A stretch of DNA of 64,000 nucleotides, from the NCBI RefSeq assembly GCF_026191915.1, contig NZ_JAIMBY010000005.1:1-64000 (forward strand). The letters run 5' to 3'. The stretch's first letter is position 1; each line of letters starts with the position of its first letter. This stretch comes from Acidiphilium sp. PA. Lineage in GTDB: Bacteria; Pseudomonadota; Alphaproteobacteria; Acetobacterales; Acetobacteraceae. The notes beneath the pieces were generated by a model. That model saw only the letters and a program-made list of their open reading frames with translations. It had not been told where the DNA came from and did no database searches. Positions 47,634 through 58,386 of this stretch are shown piece by piece. The translations under genes and the position numbers were made by a program.

Positions 47634-47773
47634 AAAATTATTCTCTCTAAGTGCGCTCTTCTCAAAAATATTGCTTCATATAGCCAGCACACAACGCGCG
47701 CTAACGGCTTTACATTTGGTCAAGCCGCGCTTGTTATTGCTCATTTCCCAATCTTTCAAAACGGAGTTAACCA

Positions 47774-48583
47774 ATGGATGGATCGAGTCTCGGGCTTACT
47801 CGGCAAAGTGACGCAATTGCGCATTTCAAGATTTCTAAAGCTTCGGATGGTATCACAGCACGGCTGGTGGTCAACGAAAATGGCTACCACGAAGCCCAAC
47901 GCCTGCGGTACGATGCATACCTCGCCGCAGGATATCTTCAGCCACGCGATGTCACACTGTTTGTCGACTCCCACGATGCCAAACCATCCAGCCGTTCCCT
48001 CGTCATCTATCTCGACGATCAGCCGGCCGCATCGGTTCGCGTCTGCCTGCTGGAAGCCGGGAGCGATCACGAAGGCGGCGGCGAGCTCCCTGCATCGGCG
48101 ATGTTCAAAACCGAAATCGAGAATTTCTTAAGACAACGGGCCGATCGGGGTTGCGGCACGAAGGCGGTCGAAATAACGCGGCTGGCCCGCAGCCCTCTTC
48201 ACGCGAAAAACCTCGCGCTTGTCCTGGGTCTTTATCATGTCGCTGGTTATTTGATCCTTCACTTCCGCGCCGATGTCATTTTCGCCGCCGTGACCAAAAA
48301 CCATACCAGCTTCTATCAACGCATGGGCTTTCGCGAGATCGCCCCACCGAAGGATTACCCGGGCCTCGATGTCCAGACCGTGTTGATGGGCTGTCTGATC
48401 GAGGAGCATCGCGGCATCCCGGGCCGGACGCTAGCGCTTAAGGAGATGTCTCTGTCGGATGACACTTACCTCGGCCTGATCGCGGGCGAGCGTGTGCCAG
48501 TGTTCGGGGGCGCAGCCACATCCGCGCCCGACCTTATCGTCAATCGCAAACGACCCAACTCGGATCATCAGTCCGGAGTTTGA
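47774..48583 (+). CDS. FeeM-type N-acyl amino acid synthase-like protein
   Basis: A 269-residue GNAT-fold protein related to N-acyl amino acid synthases (FeeM) and more distantly to LuxI autoinducer synthases. An R-Y-D-A-Y-L segment follows the N-terminal strand near residue 46. Later features are E-I-T-R-L-A-R-S-P (E and R of the acyl-ACP/LuxI type site), V-T-K-N-H-T-S-F-Y-Q-R-M-G-F-R-E, and a hydrophobic Y-H-V-A-G-Y-L-I segment. FeeM joins a fatty acyl chain from acyl-ACP to an amino acid; the product here is unknown. GGAG at 47763-47766 sets the start. It lies back to back with the c-di-GMP gene, sharing an AT-rich 140-bp promoter region. Confidence 0.75.
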   Translation: MDGSSLGLTRQSDAIAHFKISKASDGITARLVVNENGYHEAQRLRYDAYLAAGYLQPRDVTLFVDSHDAKPSSRSLVIYLDDQPAASVRVCLLEAGSDHEGGGELPASAMFKTEIENFLRQRADRGCGTKAVEITRLARSPLHAKNLALVLGLYHVAGYLILHFRADVIFAAVTKNHTSFYQRMGFREIAPPKDYPGLDVQTVLMGCLIEEHRGIPGRTLALKEMSLSDDTYLGLIAGERVPVFGGAATSAPDLIVNRKRPNSDHQSGV

Positions 48584-48600
48584 CGCCGTGATCCACCAGC

Positions 48601-49827
48601 TTAAAACGCCGACAATCCGGTCTGCGCCCGCCCCAGGATCAGCGCATGCACATCGTGCGCCCCCTCGTAGGTATTCACGGTCTCCAAATTCATCATATGC
48701 CGAATGACGTGATACTCATCGACAATGCCATTGCCGCCATGCATGTCGCGAGACATCCTGGCGATGTCGAGCGCCTTGCCGCAATTGTTGCGTTTCATCA
48801 GGGATATCATCTCAGGTGCCGCCTCGCCGGCATCGAGCAACCGGCCCAGCCGCAACGCGCCTTGCAGACCCAGCGCAATTTCAGTCTGCATATCGGCGAG
48901 CTTCTTCTGAACCAGCTGCGTGGCTGCGAGGGGTCGGCCAAACATCTGGCGATCGAGCGTATACTGCCGCGCCGCGTGCCAGCAGAACTCGGCAGCACCC
49001 AGGGAGCCCCAAGCAATGCCATAGCGCGCATTGTTCAGGCACGAGAACGGGCCGCGCAACCCCTTCACGCCGGGCAGCATATGATCATCCGGCACAAACA
49101 CGTCCGACATCATAAGCATGCCGGTCACCGAGGCGCGCAGCGAAAACTTGCCCTCGATCTTCGGCGTCTCAAACCCCTTGCTGCCCCGGTCGACCAGAAA
49201 GCCGCGGATAACCCCCGCATCGTCTTTCGCCCAGACCAACGCCACATCCGCGATGGGTGCGTTGCTGATCCAGGTCTTCGACCCGCTGAGCAGATAACCG
49301 CCATCGACTTTTCTGGCCCGTGTCCGCATGGAACCCGGGTCAGAGCCGGCATCCGGTTCGGTCAGACCAAAACAGCCGACCCATTCGCCGCTGCGCAGTC
49401 TGGGCAGGTATTTGTCTTTCTGCGCCTCGGAACCGAACGCCGAAACCGGATACATCACCAGCGAAGACTGGACCGAAAACACCGACCGATAGCCGCTGTC
49501 GACGCGCTCGACCTCGCGCGAGATCAACCCGTAAGCGACGTAGGAAACGTCAGCGCAGCCGTGGGTCGCGAGCGTGGCGCCCAGAAACCCCATCTCGCCC
49601 ATCTCGGACACGATCGCCCGATCGAATTTTTCATCGCGGAACGCCCGCAGCACGCGCGGGAACAATTTTTCCTGACAATATTCGTGGGCGGCATCGCGAA
49701 CCGCCCGTTCATCCTCGGTCAGTTGCATGTCGAGATGAAACGGGTCGGACCAGTCAAACGCGGCAAATCCGCCCTTCTTCACCAAACTCATCGCTTCTGG
49801 CCCAGAAGGCTTGCGCATCTCGTTCAC
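48601..49827 (-). CDS. gcdH: Glutaryl-CoA dehydrogenase-like acyl-CoA dehydrogenase
   Basis: A 408-residue acyl-CoA dehydrogenase. Typical segments: [14 protein letters not shown] near residue 150, K-T-W-I-S-N-A-P near residue 180, the [17 protein letters not shown] helix, and the end [18 protein letters not shown], whose Glu is the catalytic base in the GcdH subgroup. It would oxidise and decarboxylate glutaryl-CoA to crotonyl-CoA in lysine/tryptophan catabolism, using FAD. It overlaps the helicase stop by 4 bases. No other pathway genes are nearby, so the subfamily assignment rests on sequence alone. Confidence 0.85.
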   Translation of the reverse strand: MNEMRKPSGPEAMSLVKKGGFAAFDWSDPFHLDMQLTEDERAVRDAAHEYCQEKLFPRVLRAFRDEKFDRAIVSEMGEMGFLGATLATHGCADVSYVAYGLISREVERVDSGYRSVFSVQSSLVMYPVSAFGSEAQKDKYLPRLRSGEWVGCFGLTEPDAGSDPGSMRTRARKVDGGYLLSGSKTWISNAPIADVALVWAKDDAGVIRGFLVDRGSKGFETPKIEGKFSLRASVTGMLMMSDVFVPDDHMLPGVKGLRGPFSCLNNARYGIAWGSLGAAEFCWHAARQYTLDRQMFGRPLAATQLVQKKLADMQTEIALGLQGALRLGRLLDAGEAAPEMISLMKRNNCGKALDIARMSRDMHGGNGIVDEYHVIRHMMNLETVNTYEGAHDVHALILGRAQTGLSAF

Positions 49828-51518
49828 GCTGCGATCTCCGTATCGTCATTGTCTGTGCCGTCGTCATCGAAACCGGCCGCCTCAATCGGATCGGCGATCG
49901 CGCTGACGGCCCGCCGCCGGATCTGCATGAAAGCGGGAATCTCCTCGCCAAATCCCACCACAATACCCCGGTCCTCGCCCATCTCGCCATCGCGCGACCG
50001 CCGTGCGTTCCGGCCGGCGTCGCGCGGCGCTTCATGCACCGCATCGCGACCACGCCCACGCGCGGATCGCGCATTATCTCGCCCGGCAGGCCGTGCGTCC
50101 TCGCGCTCCGCTGTGGCCTGAACCTCTGATGCCGGTACCGGGGCCGTCCGCCGCGCCGACGATTTCGGCGCCGCGGTCGGCGCAGCCCGACCGCGCCGGC
50201 GCCCACGCTTATCGGACTCAGCCCATTCCACCGGGTCAAGCCCCTCCACCACCAGCGGCGGTATCGCATGACCCGTCAGTTTCTCGATCGCCTCGACCGC
50301 CAGACGGTCTTCCGGCGTTGCCAGCGTCAAAGCCCGCCCCTCGAGCCCCGCGCGCCCGGTACGGCCAATCCGATGGACATAATCCTCCGCATGATGCGGT
50401 ACGTCGAAATTGAACACATGCGACAAGCCACCGATGTCGATGCCGCGCGCTGCCACGTCCGAACAGACCAGCAACCGGATTTCGCCGGCCTTGAACGCCT
50501 CGAGCGTCGCGAACCGCGCCGATTGCGGCATGTCGCCATGCAGTTGGCCGGCGGAAAACTTATGCCGCGTCAGAGACTTATAAAGAATATCGACATCGCG
50601 CTTCCGATTGCAGAACACCAGAGCGTTCTGCACATCCTCAGTCCGCACCAGGCGACGCAACGCTTCACGCTTGTCCTGCGTCGCGACAAGAAACAACCCC
50701 TCGGTAATCGTGGTCGCAACCGAAGCCGGCTTCGAGACGGTGATTTCCTTCGGGTTCCACAAAAACGCATCGGCCAGCCGCTTAATCTCGGGTGCCATCG
50801 TCGCTGAGAAAAACAGCGTCTGGCGCGGCTTGGGCAACAGCGACACGATCCGCTCGACATCCGGAATAAAGCCCATGTCGAGCATCCGGTCCGCCTCGTC
50901 GATCACCAGCACCCGCACATCCGACAGCAGCAGACCCCCGCGATCGAAAATATCGATCAGCCGCCCCGGTGTAGCGATCAGCACATCGACGCCGCGGGTC
51001 AGCACATCGCGCTGCTCGCCCATGCTCTCACCGCCGATCAGCAGCGCATGCGTCAGCTTCAGATGCTTACCATACTGAACGAAATTCTCAGCCACCTGCA
51101 AGGCAAGCTCGCGCGTCGGCTCCAGAATCAACGACCGGGGCATCCGCGCACGGGCCCGCGAACCCGACAGAATATCGAGCATCGGCAACGTGAAACTCGC
51201 CGTCTTGCCGGTGCCCGTCTGCGCACACCCCAGCACATCGCGCCCCATCAGCACCATGGGAATCGCCTGCGCCTGGATCGGTGTTGGCGAGAGATACCCC
51301 TTTTCGGCCAGCGCTTTCAGAACCGGTTCGGACAGACCGAGCGCCGCAAAACCGCTAGCCTCGCAACCCGCGTCGGTTTCAGGCGCATCGTTCGCATCAC
51401 CAGGCGTTGCCGTATACTCATCGGCCTCCGCAGGCTGCGAAATCGGGTTTTCGAAATGTTCAGATTCGGACAAATGGACGACCAGTTCGGATAAGAGGAC
51501 TGCGACCGGTCTCAACAA
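49824..51518 (-). CDS. DEAD-box RNA helicase, RhlE-like
   Basis: A 564-residue RNA helicase with all core motifs: Q-motif (F-A-A-L-G-L; P-T-P-I-Q), [21 protein letters not shown], and R-G-I-D and H-R-I-G-R-T-G-R in the second RecA domain. The last ~120 residues are Arg/Gly/Ala-rich and probably bind RNA nonspecifically. The annotated start is TTG, and no ATG lies before the helicase core, so the true N-terminus is uncertain (another TTG lies at 51473). It overlaps gcdH, so the two are co-transcribed. Confidence 0.9.
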   Translation of the reverse strand: MLRPVAVLLSELVVHLSESEHFENPISQPAEADEYTATPGDANDAPETDAGCEASGFAALGLSEPVLKALAEKGYLSPTPIQAQAIPMVLMGRDVLGCAQTGTGKTASFTLPMLDILSGSRARARMPRSLILEPTRELALQVAENFVQYGKHLKLTHALLIGGESMGEQRDVLTRGVDVLIATPGRLIDIFDRGGLLLSDVRVLVIDEADRMLDMGFIPDVERIVSLLPKPRQTLFFSATMAPEIKRLADAFLWNPKEITVSKPASVATTITEGLFLVATQDKREALRRLVRTEDVQNALVFCNRKRDVDILYKSLTRHKFSAGQLHGDMPQSARFATLEAFKAGEIRLLVCSDVAARGIDIGGLSHVFNFDVPHHAEDYVHRIGRTGRAGLEGRALTLATPEDRLAVEAIEKLTGHAIPPLVVEGLDPVEWAESDKRGRRRGRAAPTAAPKSSARRTAPVPASEVQATAEREDARPAGRDNARSARGRGRDAVHEAPRDAGRNARRSRDGEMGEDRGIVVGFGEEIPAFMQIRRRAVSAIADPIEAAGFDDDGTDNDDTEIAA

Positions 51519-51697
51519 AGAACCGGATCAGGCATGAAAGAGTCGGCGCATCATGTCTCGCCAACTTCTTCCCATATCTCGATAAACCACGAAAAAGTCA
51601 AGAGATCACGGCCTGTGCCACCCGGTCTGAGCGGTTTTGGCGCGGCGCCGCACATAGCAAGCCCCACGGTGTCGGGGTCCAAATCGCCGCGAGCAGT

Positions 51698-52678
51698 TTA
51701 CCTGCGCACACCGTCATCCAGCAGCGCTCGATCGAGCGCGCCGATATCCACCTCGGTCCGCAGCATATGACGCGCGCCGACCGGCAGCCGCGCTTTCACC
51801 GGATACCGCGGCGGCGCCGCCTCGCTCAATCGCCATTCCAGGCCAAACAGGCGGGCGATCGCGCCAATCGTCGGGTCGGCCCAGCCCTCGACTCCAAGCT
51901 CAAGCACCAATGCGGCCGGGTCACAAAAGCCGAGCAACGCAGCCTGCGCCGGGTCATCGATCACAATGACCCGCGCTGCCGCCAATACCGCGATCAGATC
52001 GGCCAGACCCAATTGATCCGCGCCCAGCGTCATTGCCCAGGCATCGAGCAGCCCGAACGACTGTGCCCGCAGCCAGGCGTGCAGGCTGCCTTGATTGATC
52101 CTGCCGAACCGGCTCCGACCCGGCGATGCCAGCATCGCAACCCGTTTGCTGACCTCGTATGGCTCGACACCGAACCGCAACACCTCGATGACGGGACGGA
52201 TCGCGCGCAATGACCCACGACCAGGCAGCCGGGTCATTTGAAGCCGCGGCACCCGAACCGGCCCGGCAATCGGCATGTAGCGCCCCAGCAGGCCGAGCGT
52301 GACCAACGCATCAATCTGGCACGCCAGCAAAGGCCCGCCGATAAACCCGACATCCGCCGCCGCAGCCCCCTGCAGCGAAGCAATGGCGAGGCTTTCACCA
52401 ATGAACCGGCCGAGCGGTACAGTCGGACCGGCCGCGAGCGGCACCAGCACCCTGCCATCATCCAGCATCGGCGCAGGCTCCACGCGTGTCGCCGGCATGG
52501 TCCCCTGTTGCAGGAGGCCCTCGGCATTCAGCACGGCGAATGGCGCCGGCACGACGATCCCATCTTCGAGCGCGATCGTCTCGATCTCCTGCGTCGGAAC
52601 ATCTGGCGTCCCAGACCAGCGCGGCAGCCGATCGCCCCAACCCGACCCGGTCAGACGAAACAAGCCAGACCCGCTCAT
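51698..52678 (-). CDS. Degenerate GT61-like protein
   Basis: A 326-residue protein that resembles its upstream neighbour in the C-terminal half: V-I-V-I-D-D-P-A-Q-A-A-L-L-G-F-C-D-P-A-A-L-V-L-E-L here against C-V-I-G-E-S-G-A-G-L-A-N-L-G-F-C-D-P-G-A-K-V-L-E-I there. The G-A-G-L-x-N core of the GT61 (DUF563) glycosyltransferase family is lost, so catalysis is doubtful. The ATG at 52676-52678 overlaps the neighbour's stop (ATGA), so the two are translated together. It may be a non-catalytic partner or a diverged duplicate. No signal peptide is obvious. Confidence 0.65.
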   Translation of the reverse strand: MSGSGLFRLTGSGWGDRLPRWSGTPDVPTQEIETIALEDGIVVPAPFAVLNAEGLLQQGTMPATRVEPAPMLDDGRVLVPLAAGPTVPLGRFIGESLAIASLQGAAAADVGFIGGPLLACQIDALVTLGLLGRYMPIAGPVRVPRLQMTRLPGRGSLRAIRPVIEVLRFGVEPYEVSKRVAMLASPGRSRFGRINQGSLHAWLRAQSFGLLDAWAMTLGADQLGLADLIAVLAAARVIVIDDPAQAALLGFCDPAALVLELGVEGWADPTIGAIARLFGLEWRLSEAAPPRYPVKARLPVGARHMLRTEVDIGALDRALLDDGVRR

Positions 52679-53862
52679 GGGGCGCCGAACACCCGCGCCA
52701 GCGCCGTCCGGAACGCGAGCGGATCGACCCAATATTCAAACGCACCCGCCGCCGCATGATCGGGCTGGGTCCGGCAGGTCGCAAAAAATACCTGCCAGCG
52801 CAACCCCAGCAAATGACACGCGGCCCGGGTCCAGCCATCGGAGAAACACGCAGGCTGGATCTCCAGAACCTTGGCGCCAGGATCGCAAAATCCGAGGTTG
52901 GCAAGCCCCGCGCCCGATTCGCCGATCACACACCGCGCCCCGGCAAACCGGCGCACCTGCGCGGCAACGCTCAGACCGGCCGGCCGGACCGGCTCGAAGC
53001 CGAACGCCGCCGCAATCGCCAGAATCTCCGCGCGATTGACCATCACCCGCCGATTACCCGGTTCATCCCGTACGATGATCAACCGGTTCCCCTGATCGGA
53101 GCCGCCCCCGAACCGGAACCGCAGATGGTCGAAGGCGGCACGGACGAAGCGGTTCGGATAAGACACCGTCCAGGACACCATCGTGCTGGTGACGAGCTTG
53201 CGAAACCGGGTCGGCCGCTCGATCGCGCGGTAGCCGCCGAGCAACCCGAGTCCATCAAGAACCTCCGCCTGCCATCCAAGCAACGGCCGGCCTACCACGA
53301 CGGCACGCGGCCCCAGCAACTGCCGGTGGAGCAGCACGGCAGGCAGCCCGTCATAAAGAAAATGCCCGTAGTTGACGCTACCGACACCGCCGACCGGCAG
53401 GGCGATCACCGCGTCATCCGCGCTATCATCCACCTGCTCGCGCAGCGACCAGCCCCCAGCCACATCGACGAACGCTCGATCCACCGTCGGCAGATGGTGG
53501 TTCCACACCGCCAGATTATCCACCGAGGGACCAAAGAACCGTCGGTGCGAATCGATCACCGCCATCGAATCCGGCGCCAGCACGGCATCGTTGAGCAGCA
53601 CGCTCGATACGCCGGCGAGCCGGTGAACCGGATTATCCCGCAGGGCGGCAATCGCCGGCATCCCCTCGCCGAACACCGTGACACCCTCGATCAACCCATG
53701 CGGCACCACATCGACCAACCGGTCAGGCGCATGGCCGAACCGGCAGTCCGTACCGGCTGGATCGAGCGCAGCCCGCCGGAATGCGGCAAACCCCGCCGCG
53801 GCTGGCAGCGCGTCCGCTTCGAATCGCCCGATGGCGCCGGTACTGATCCCTGGCCCGTCCAT
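52675..53862 (-). CDS. Glycosyltransferase family 61 (DUF563) protein
   Basis: A 395-residue protein with the GT61 signature near residue 315: I-G-E-S-G-A-G-L-A-N-L-G-F-C-D-P-G-A-K-V-L-E-I. The middle has N-Y-G-H-F-L-Y-D-G-L-P-A-V, also typical (the N-Y-x-H-W/F-x-x-D motif), and a nucleotide-binding-like I-I-V-R-D-E-P-G-N-R-R stretch. GT61 members transfer pentoses or other sugars in polysaccharide synthesis; donor and acceptor are unknown. It is divergent from the SIMPL-domain gene and lies at the left edge of the polysaccharide region. Confidence 0.75.
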   Translation of the reverse strand: MDGPGISTGAIGRFEADALPAAAGFAAFRRAALDPAGTDCRFGHAPDRLVDVVPHGLIEGVTVFGEGMPAIAALRDNPVHRLAGVSSVLLNDAVLAPDSMAVIDSHRRFFGPSVDNLAVWNHHLPTVDRAFVDVAGGWSLREQVDDSADDAVIALPVGGVGSVNYGHFLYDGLPAVLLHRQLLGPRAVVVGRPLLGWQAEVLDGLGLLGGYRAIERPTRFRKLVTSTMVSWTVSYPNRFVRAAFDHLRFRFGGGSDQGNRLIIVRDEPGNRRVMVNRAEILAIAAAFGFEPVRPAGLSVAAQVRRFAGARCVIGESGAGLANLGFCDPGAKVLEIQPACFSDGWTRAACHLLGLRWQVFFATCRTQPDHAAAGAFEYWVDPLAFRTALARVFGAP

Positions 53863-53957
53863 AACGCCCCATTCTTGTCCGCCAACCGTGACCGATGATC
53901 CGGTGGCAATACCGTTTTGGTGCCGGATGTCTAATTTGCAATGTCAGGGTGCGGCCT

Positions 53958-54716
53958 ATGGCATTCCACCACAGGATCGGCAATTCTGCCTGCATGCTTT
54001 TGCGAACCCTGACGTCCCGATACCCGCTCACCGCACTGATCGCCGCAGGCGTGACAATAGGCTGCCAGATCCCGCGCGCGCGGGCCGCAGAGGCCGGGAC
54101 CGCCACCGAACTCACCCTGTCCGTCACCGGTCAGGCGAGCCACAAGCCGGACGTCATGGTGGCCACAATGGCCGCGCAGGCAACCGCGAAAACCGCCGCC
54201 GCCGCTCAATCCGCGGTCAATCGCGCGGTGGCCGCCGCGCTGGCTGCGACGAATGCGATCAAGGCGCTGCGCGCCACCACCGGCGGCTACGAGGTCTATC
54301 CGGCCGACCCGAAACAAGCCGCCTGGCATGCCAGCCAAACGATCGATCTGCGTCTCGCCACGTCACCTGGTTCCGATCACGCAAAGGACCTGCGCCGCAT
54401 GATCGGCATGTTGCAGGCCAAAGGCATGACCCTCGAGTCGATCGGTGCGACATTGAGCCAAAGCGCCGCCCGCAAAACCCGGGCCGCAGCCATCAAGGAT
54501 GCCGTAGCCCAGATGCGCGCCGAAGCCGATGCAACGGCAAAATCGCTCGGTGATCACGTGAGCGCAATCACCAAACTCAGCCTGACCACCCAATCGCCGT
54601 TCCGGCCGGTCATGATGGCGGCGCGCATCCAATCCGCCGCGCCGCAAATGCGATCAGGCCCGATCACCGAACAGATCAATCTGTCCGCGACAGTGACCCT
54701 ACGCGCGGCGCCGTAG
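53958..54716 (+). CDS. SIMPL-domain (DUF541) exported protein
   Basis: A ~252-residue protein. A hydrophobic stretch (L-T-A-L-I-A-A-G-V-T-I-G) followed by A-R-A-A-E-A marks a signal peptide. The mature part starts with L-T-L-S-V-T-G-Q-A-S-H-K-P-D, the typical SIMPL opening, and continues with A-A-R-K-T-R-A-A-A-I-K-D-A-V and a helix-strand pattern to the end. Family members are periplasmic or outer-membrane proteins of poorly known role, implicated in oxidative-stress tolerance. AGGG at 53946-53949 favours ATG 53958; a shorter start at 53994 also keeps the signal peptide. Its last 41 bases overlap the end of the convergent GT4 gene. Confidence 0.8.
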   Translation: MAFHHRIGNSACMLLRTLTSRYPLTALIAAGVTIGCQIPRARAAEAGTATELTLSVTGQASHKPDVMVATMAAQATAKTAAAAQSAVNRAVAAALAATNAIKALRATTGGYEVYPADPKQAAWHASQTIDLRLATSPGSDHAKDLRRMIGMLQAKGMTLESIGATLSQSAARKTRAAAIKDAVAQMRAEADATAKSLGDHVSAITKLSLTTQSPFRPVMMAARIQSAAPQMRSGPITEQINLSATVTLRAAP

Positions 54717-56253
54717 CATCGGCCGCGCGAACCGGCCCCGACTCGACCGCGGCAATAATCGCCGCCGCACTGTCGGCCCACGACGGCGGATCAAATTCGC
54801 GGGCAATCCGCGCCTCCAGCGCCGCAACCCGCTCAGGTTCCAGAATCAGCTGCGTGATCACCCGGTAGGCATCGCTCATGTCTTCCGGATCGAAATACAC
54901 GCAGAAATCACCCCCCGCTTCGGGAACCGATGCGCGGTTGGACGCCGCCACCGTCTTGCCGAAGCAAAGGCTCTCGGTCACCGGCAGGCCCCACCCTTCA
55001 TAAAACGAGGGGAACACCGTGAACAGGCAATGCTGATACAGCGAGGCCAAATCACGATCGCTCGGACTTTCGACAATCTTGAGCTTACCGTCCAGATAGG
55101 ACGAATTCTCGATCTGTGCCATCAAATCCTGGGTCAGCCAGCCAATCTTGCCGGCGAACACCAGGTTCGGCACCTGTTCGCGGGGCAGGTTGTTCAACAT
55201 GCGGCGCCACAGGCGGAACATCAGGATGTGATTCTTGCGCGTCTCGATCGTGGAGACAAACAGGACGTAAGGCTGAAACTGAATCGGCGGCAGCGGCGTG
55301 CGGTCGGGAAACGTCACGCCGATCGGCACGATCCGCGGCACAGTGATCGCGATCCCCTCACGTGCCGCGAACGTAACGATATCGACCGCAGTCGCTTTCG
55401 AGATGGTGAACAACGTATCGGCGAGCCCGATGATCGGGCCGAGCCAGTCGATGAATTGCCGCCGCAACTCCTTTACCGCCCACTCCGGCCAGTTCAGCGG
55501 GATCAGATCATAGATCATGACCGCGAACCGCACGCCATACTGCTCCTTCGCCGCCGCGATCATCGCTGCGTAATAGCCGCCCGGCCAGGAGGCACCGATC
55601 GAGAGAATGATATCCCCCGGTTCGGGTTGGATCGGCCGCCCGTTGACGATTTTCGAAGGCGCCGCGCCCGTCACCGGTTGATCATCATTGGCCGGTCCCT
55701 GCAGGGGCGAAGGCACCGGCCCCGCGGCGGGCATCAGCGCGCCACTCCCACCGAGCCCGGCGCAGCGGCGCCCTCCCTTCAAAATATCGAGTAACGCGCG
55801 TGCCGCATGCTTCTGTGCCCGCAGCGCCATACGCGCCATACGCGCGCTCGCCCGCAGCGCCTGGCCACTGTTGGTCTGCGCGCGCACAAAGGCGGCAACC
55901 GGCGCCCGCACGTCGGCCGGCAATTGCCTGCCCCATTGCCGCAACGATGATACCGGCGGCGCGTCAGGCAGTTCCAGTGCCGAGGGTTCGCTCGCCGCCG
56001 GCGGCGCAGCGGGCTCAACCGCCGCATGCTGACTGGATACCGCATTCGAAATATGCTGCTCGACGTCCGGCCAGCGAATTTCCTCGAAGTCGCGTCCGTT
56101 CGGCAAATGGCGGACGAACCGGATCGGTTGATCCTCGGTATGACTCCGTGCCAGCTCACGATAAATCTCAAAACATAGACGCTGAATACCACTGGGTCTG
56201 GTGGTTGAATAAAAATGAACCAGCAAATCCTCGATGTCGATCCAAATTGTCAT
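54676..56253 (-). CDS. GT4-type glycosyltransferase
   Basis: A 525-residue glycosyltransferase, longer than the usual 350-400. The N-terminus I-D-I-E-D-L-L-V-H-F and P-S-G-I-Q-R-L belong to the donor/acceptor Rossmann fold. Residues ~85-200 form an Ala/Arg/Pro-rich insert of low complexity. The C-terminal GT-B half has S-T-I-E-T-R-K-N-H, then P-S-F-Y-E-G-W-G-L-P-V-T-E-S-L with the E-x7-E donor motif. It is probably involved in surface polysaccharide assembly with a nucleotide-sugar such as GDP-mannose or GDP-rhamnose, given the adjacent genes. It is divergent from gmd across an AT-rich gap. Confidence 0.85.
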   Translation of the reverse strand: MTIWIDIEDLLVHFYSTTRPSGIQRLCFEIYRELARSHTEDQPIRFVRHLPNGRDFEEIRWPDVEQHISNAVSSQHAAVEPAAPPAASEPSALELPDAPPVSSLRQWGRQLPADVRAPVAAFVRAQTNSGQALRASARMARMALRAQKHAARALLDILKGGRRCAGLGGSGALMPAAGPVPSPLQGPANDDQPVTGAAPSKIVNGRPIQPEPGDIILSIGASWPGGYYAAMIAAAKEQYGVRFAVMIYDLIPLNWPEWAVKELRRQFIDWLGPIIGLADTLFTISKATAVDIVTFAAREGIAITVPRIVPIGVTFPDRTPLPPIQFQPYVLFVSTIETRKNHILMFRLWRRMLNNLPREQVPNLVFAGKIGWLTQDLMAQIENSSYLDGKLKIVESPSDRDLASLYQHCLFTVFPSFYEGWGLPVTESLCFGKTVAASNRASVPEAGGDFCVYFDPEDMSDAYRVITQLILEPERVAALEARIAREFDPPSWADSAAAIIAAVESGPVRAADATAPRVGSLSRTD

Positions 56254-56261
56254 TTCAATAG

Positions 56262-57383
<1,122 letters not shown>

Positions 57384-57390
57384 CAAAGGC

Positions 57391-58344
57391 ATGACCCCCG
57401 ATCGCATCCTCATCACCGGCAGCACCGGCTTCGTCGGTGGCTACCTCCGTACCGCGCTGGCGGCACAATGGCCGGGGGCGGCGCTGATCGCGGGTGACGC
57501 GGATGTTACCGATGCCGGCGCGGTTCACCGCATGATCGAGGCCGCACGCCCCGATGCCGTGGTGCATCTGGCCGGCATCGCCTCGGTACCGGCCGCGCGC
57601 CTCGCCCCCGACCGTGCGTTCGCCGTCAATCTCGGCGGCAGCCTCGCGGTCGCCCGCGCGATCATCGATACGGCGCCAACCTGCCTGATGGTGCACGTCG
57701 GCAGCGCCGAGTGCTACGGCGACAGCTTCCGCTCTGGCGTCGCGCTCGATGAAACCGCCGCCCTCGCACCGCTGAACACCTATGCCGCCACCAAAGCCGC
57801 CGCCGACCTCGCCCTGGGTGCAATGGCCGCGGAATCCGGCTTGCGGCTGATCCGCTTCCGCCCGTTCAACCACACGGGTCCCGGCCAGTCGGATGCCTTC
57901 GTCATCCCGGCCTTCGCCGCCCAGATCGCGGCGATCATCGCCGGCAGCCAGCCGCCGGTCATCAAGGTCGGCAATCTCGATGCCGCGCGCGATTTCCTCG
58001 ACGTGCGTGACATCGTCCGCGCCTACACCCTCGCCATCGCACACGGCAACGATCTTCCGCCCGGCACCATCTTCAACCTCGCCTCCGGCATGCCCCGCCG
58101 GATCGGCGACATCCTGCACACCATGATCAGCGTTGCCGATCGCCCGATCACAGTCGAGATCGATCCGTTCCGCCTACGCCCCGTCGACATCCCCAGCGCC
58201 TTCGGCGACGCCTCGGCCGCCGCGCGGGTCCTCGGATGGCGGCCGGAAATCGACCTGACGAACACCCTGCACGACATATTGACGGCAAGCACCCGCCCCG
58301 CCAGCGATACCCTCGCCCGCACGGAACACACCCGGAGTCCTTAG
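57391..58344 (+). CDS. rmd: GDP-6-deoxy-4-keto-mannose reductase (rmd-like)
   Basis: A 317-residue NAD(P)-dependent epimerase/reductase. The N-terminal cofactor motif is G-S-T-G-F-V-G-G-Y-L and the catalytic Y-A-A-T-K-A-A-A-D lies near residue 135. N-H-T-G-P-G-Q-S-D and R-D-F-L-D-V-R-D-I-V-R-A-Y are typical of the Rmd/GDP-4-dehydro-6-deoxy-mannose reductase group. Placed directly after gmd, it most likely makes GDP-D-rhamnose; GDP-6-deoxy-D-talose is the alternative product. It lacks the longer C-terminus of fucose synthases. Confidence 0.88.
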   Translation: MTPDRILITGSTGFVGGYLRTALAAQWPGAALIAGDADVTDAGAVHRMIEAARPDAVVHLAGIASVPAARLAPDRAFAVNLGGSLAVARAIIDTAPTCLMVHVGSAECYGDSFRSGVALDETAALAPLNTYAATKAAADLALGAMAAESGLRLIRFRPFNHTGPGQSDAFVIPAFAAQIAAIIAGSQPPVIKVGNLDAARDFLDVRDIVRAYTLAIAHGNDLPPGTIFNLASGMPRRIGDILHTMISVADRPITVEIDPFRLRPVDIPSAFGDASAAARVLGWRPEIDLTNTLHDILTASTRPASDTLARTEHTRSP

Positions 58345-58386
58345 CGAACCCGGTCAGACGCGATCACCGATCCAACCCCCGCCACC

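Noticed and set aside
47774-48583. Classical LuxI acyl-homoserine-lactone synthase
   Set aside because: The Arg-Trp-Asp pattern near the N-terminus typical of LuxI is absent and no LuxR neighbour exists; the FeeM-type group fits better.
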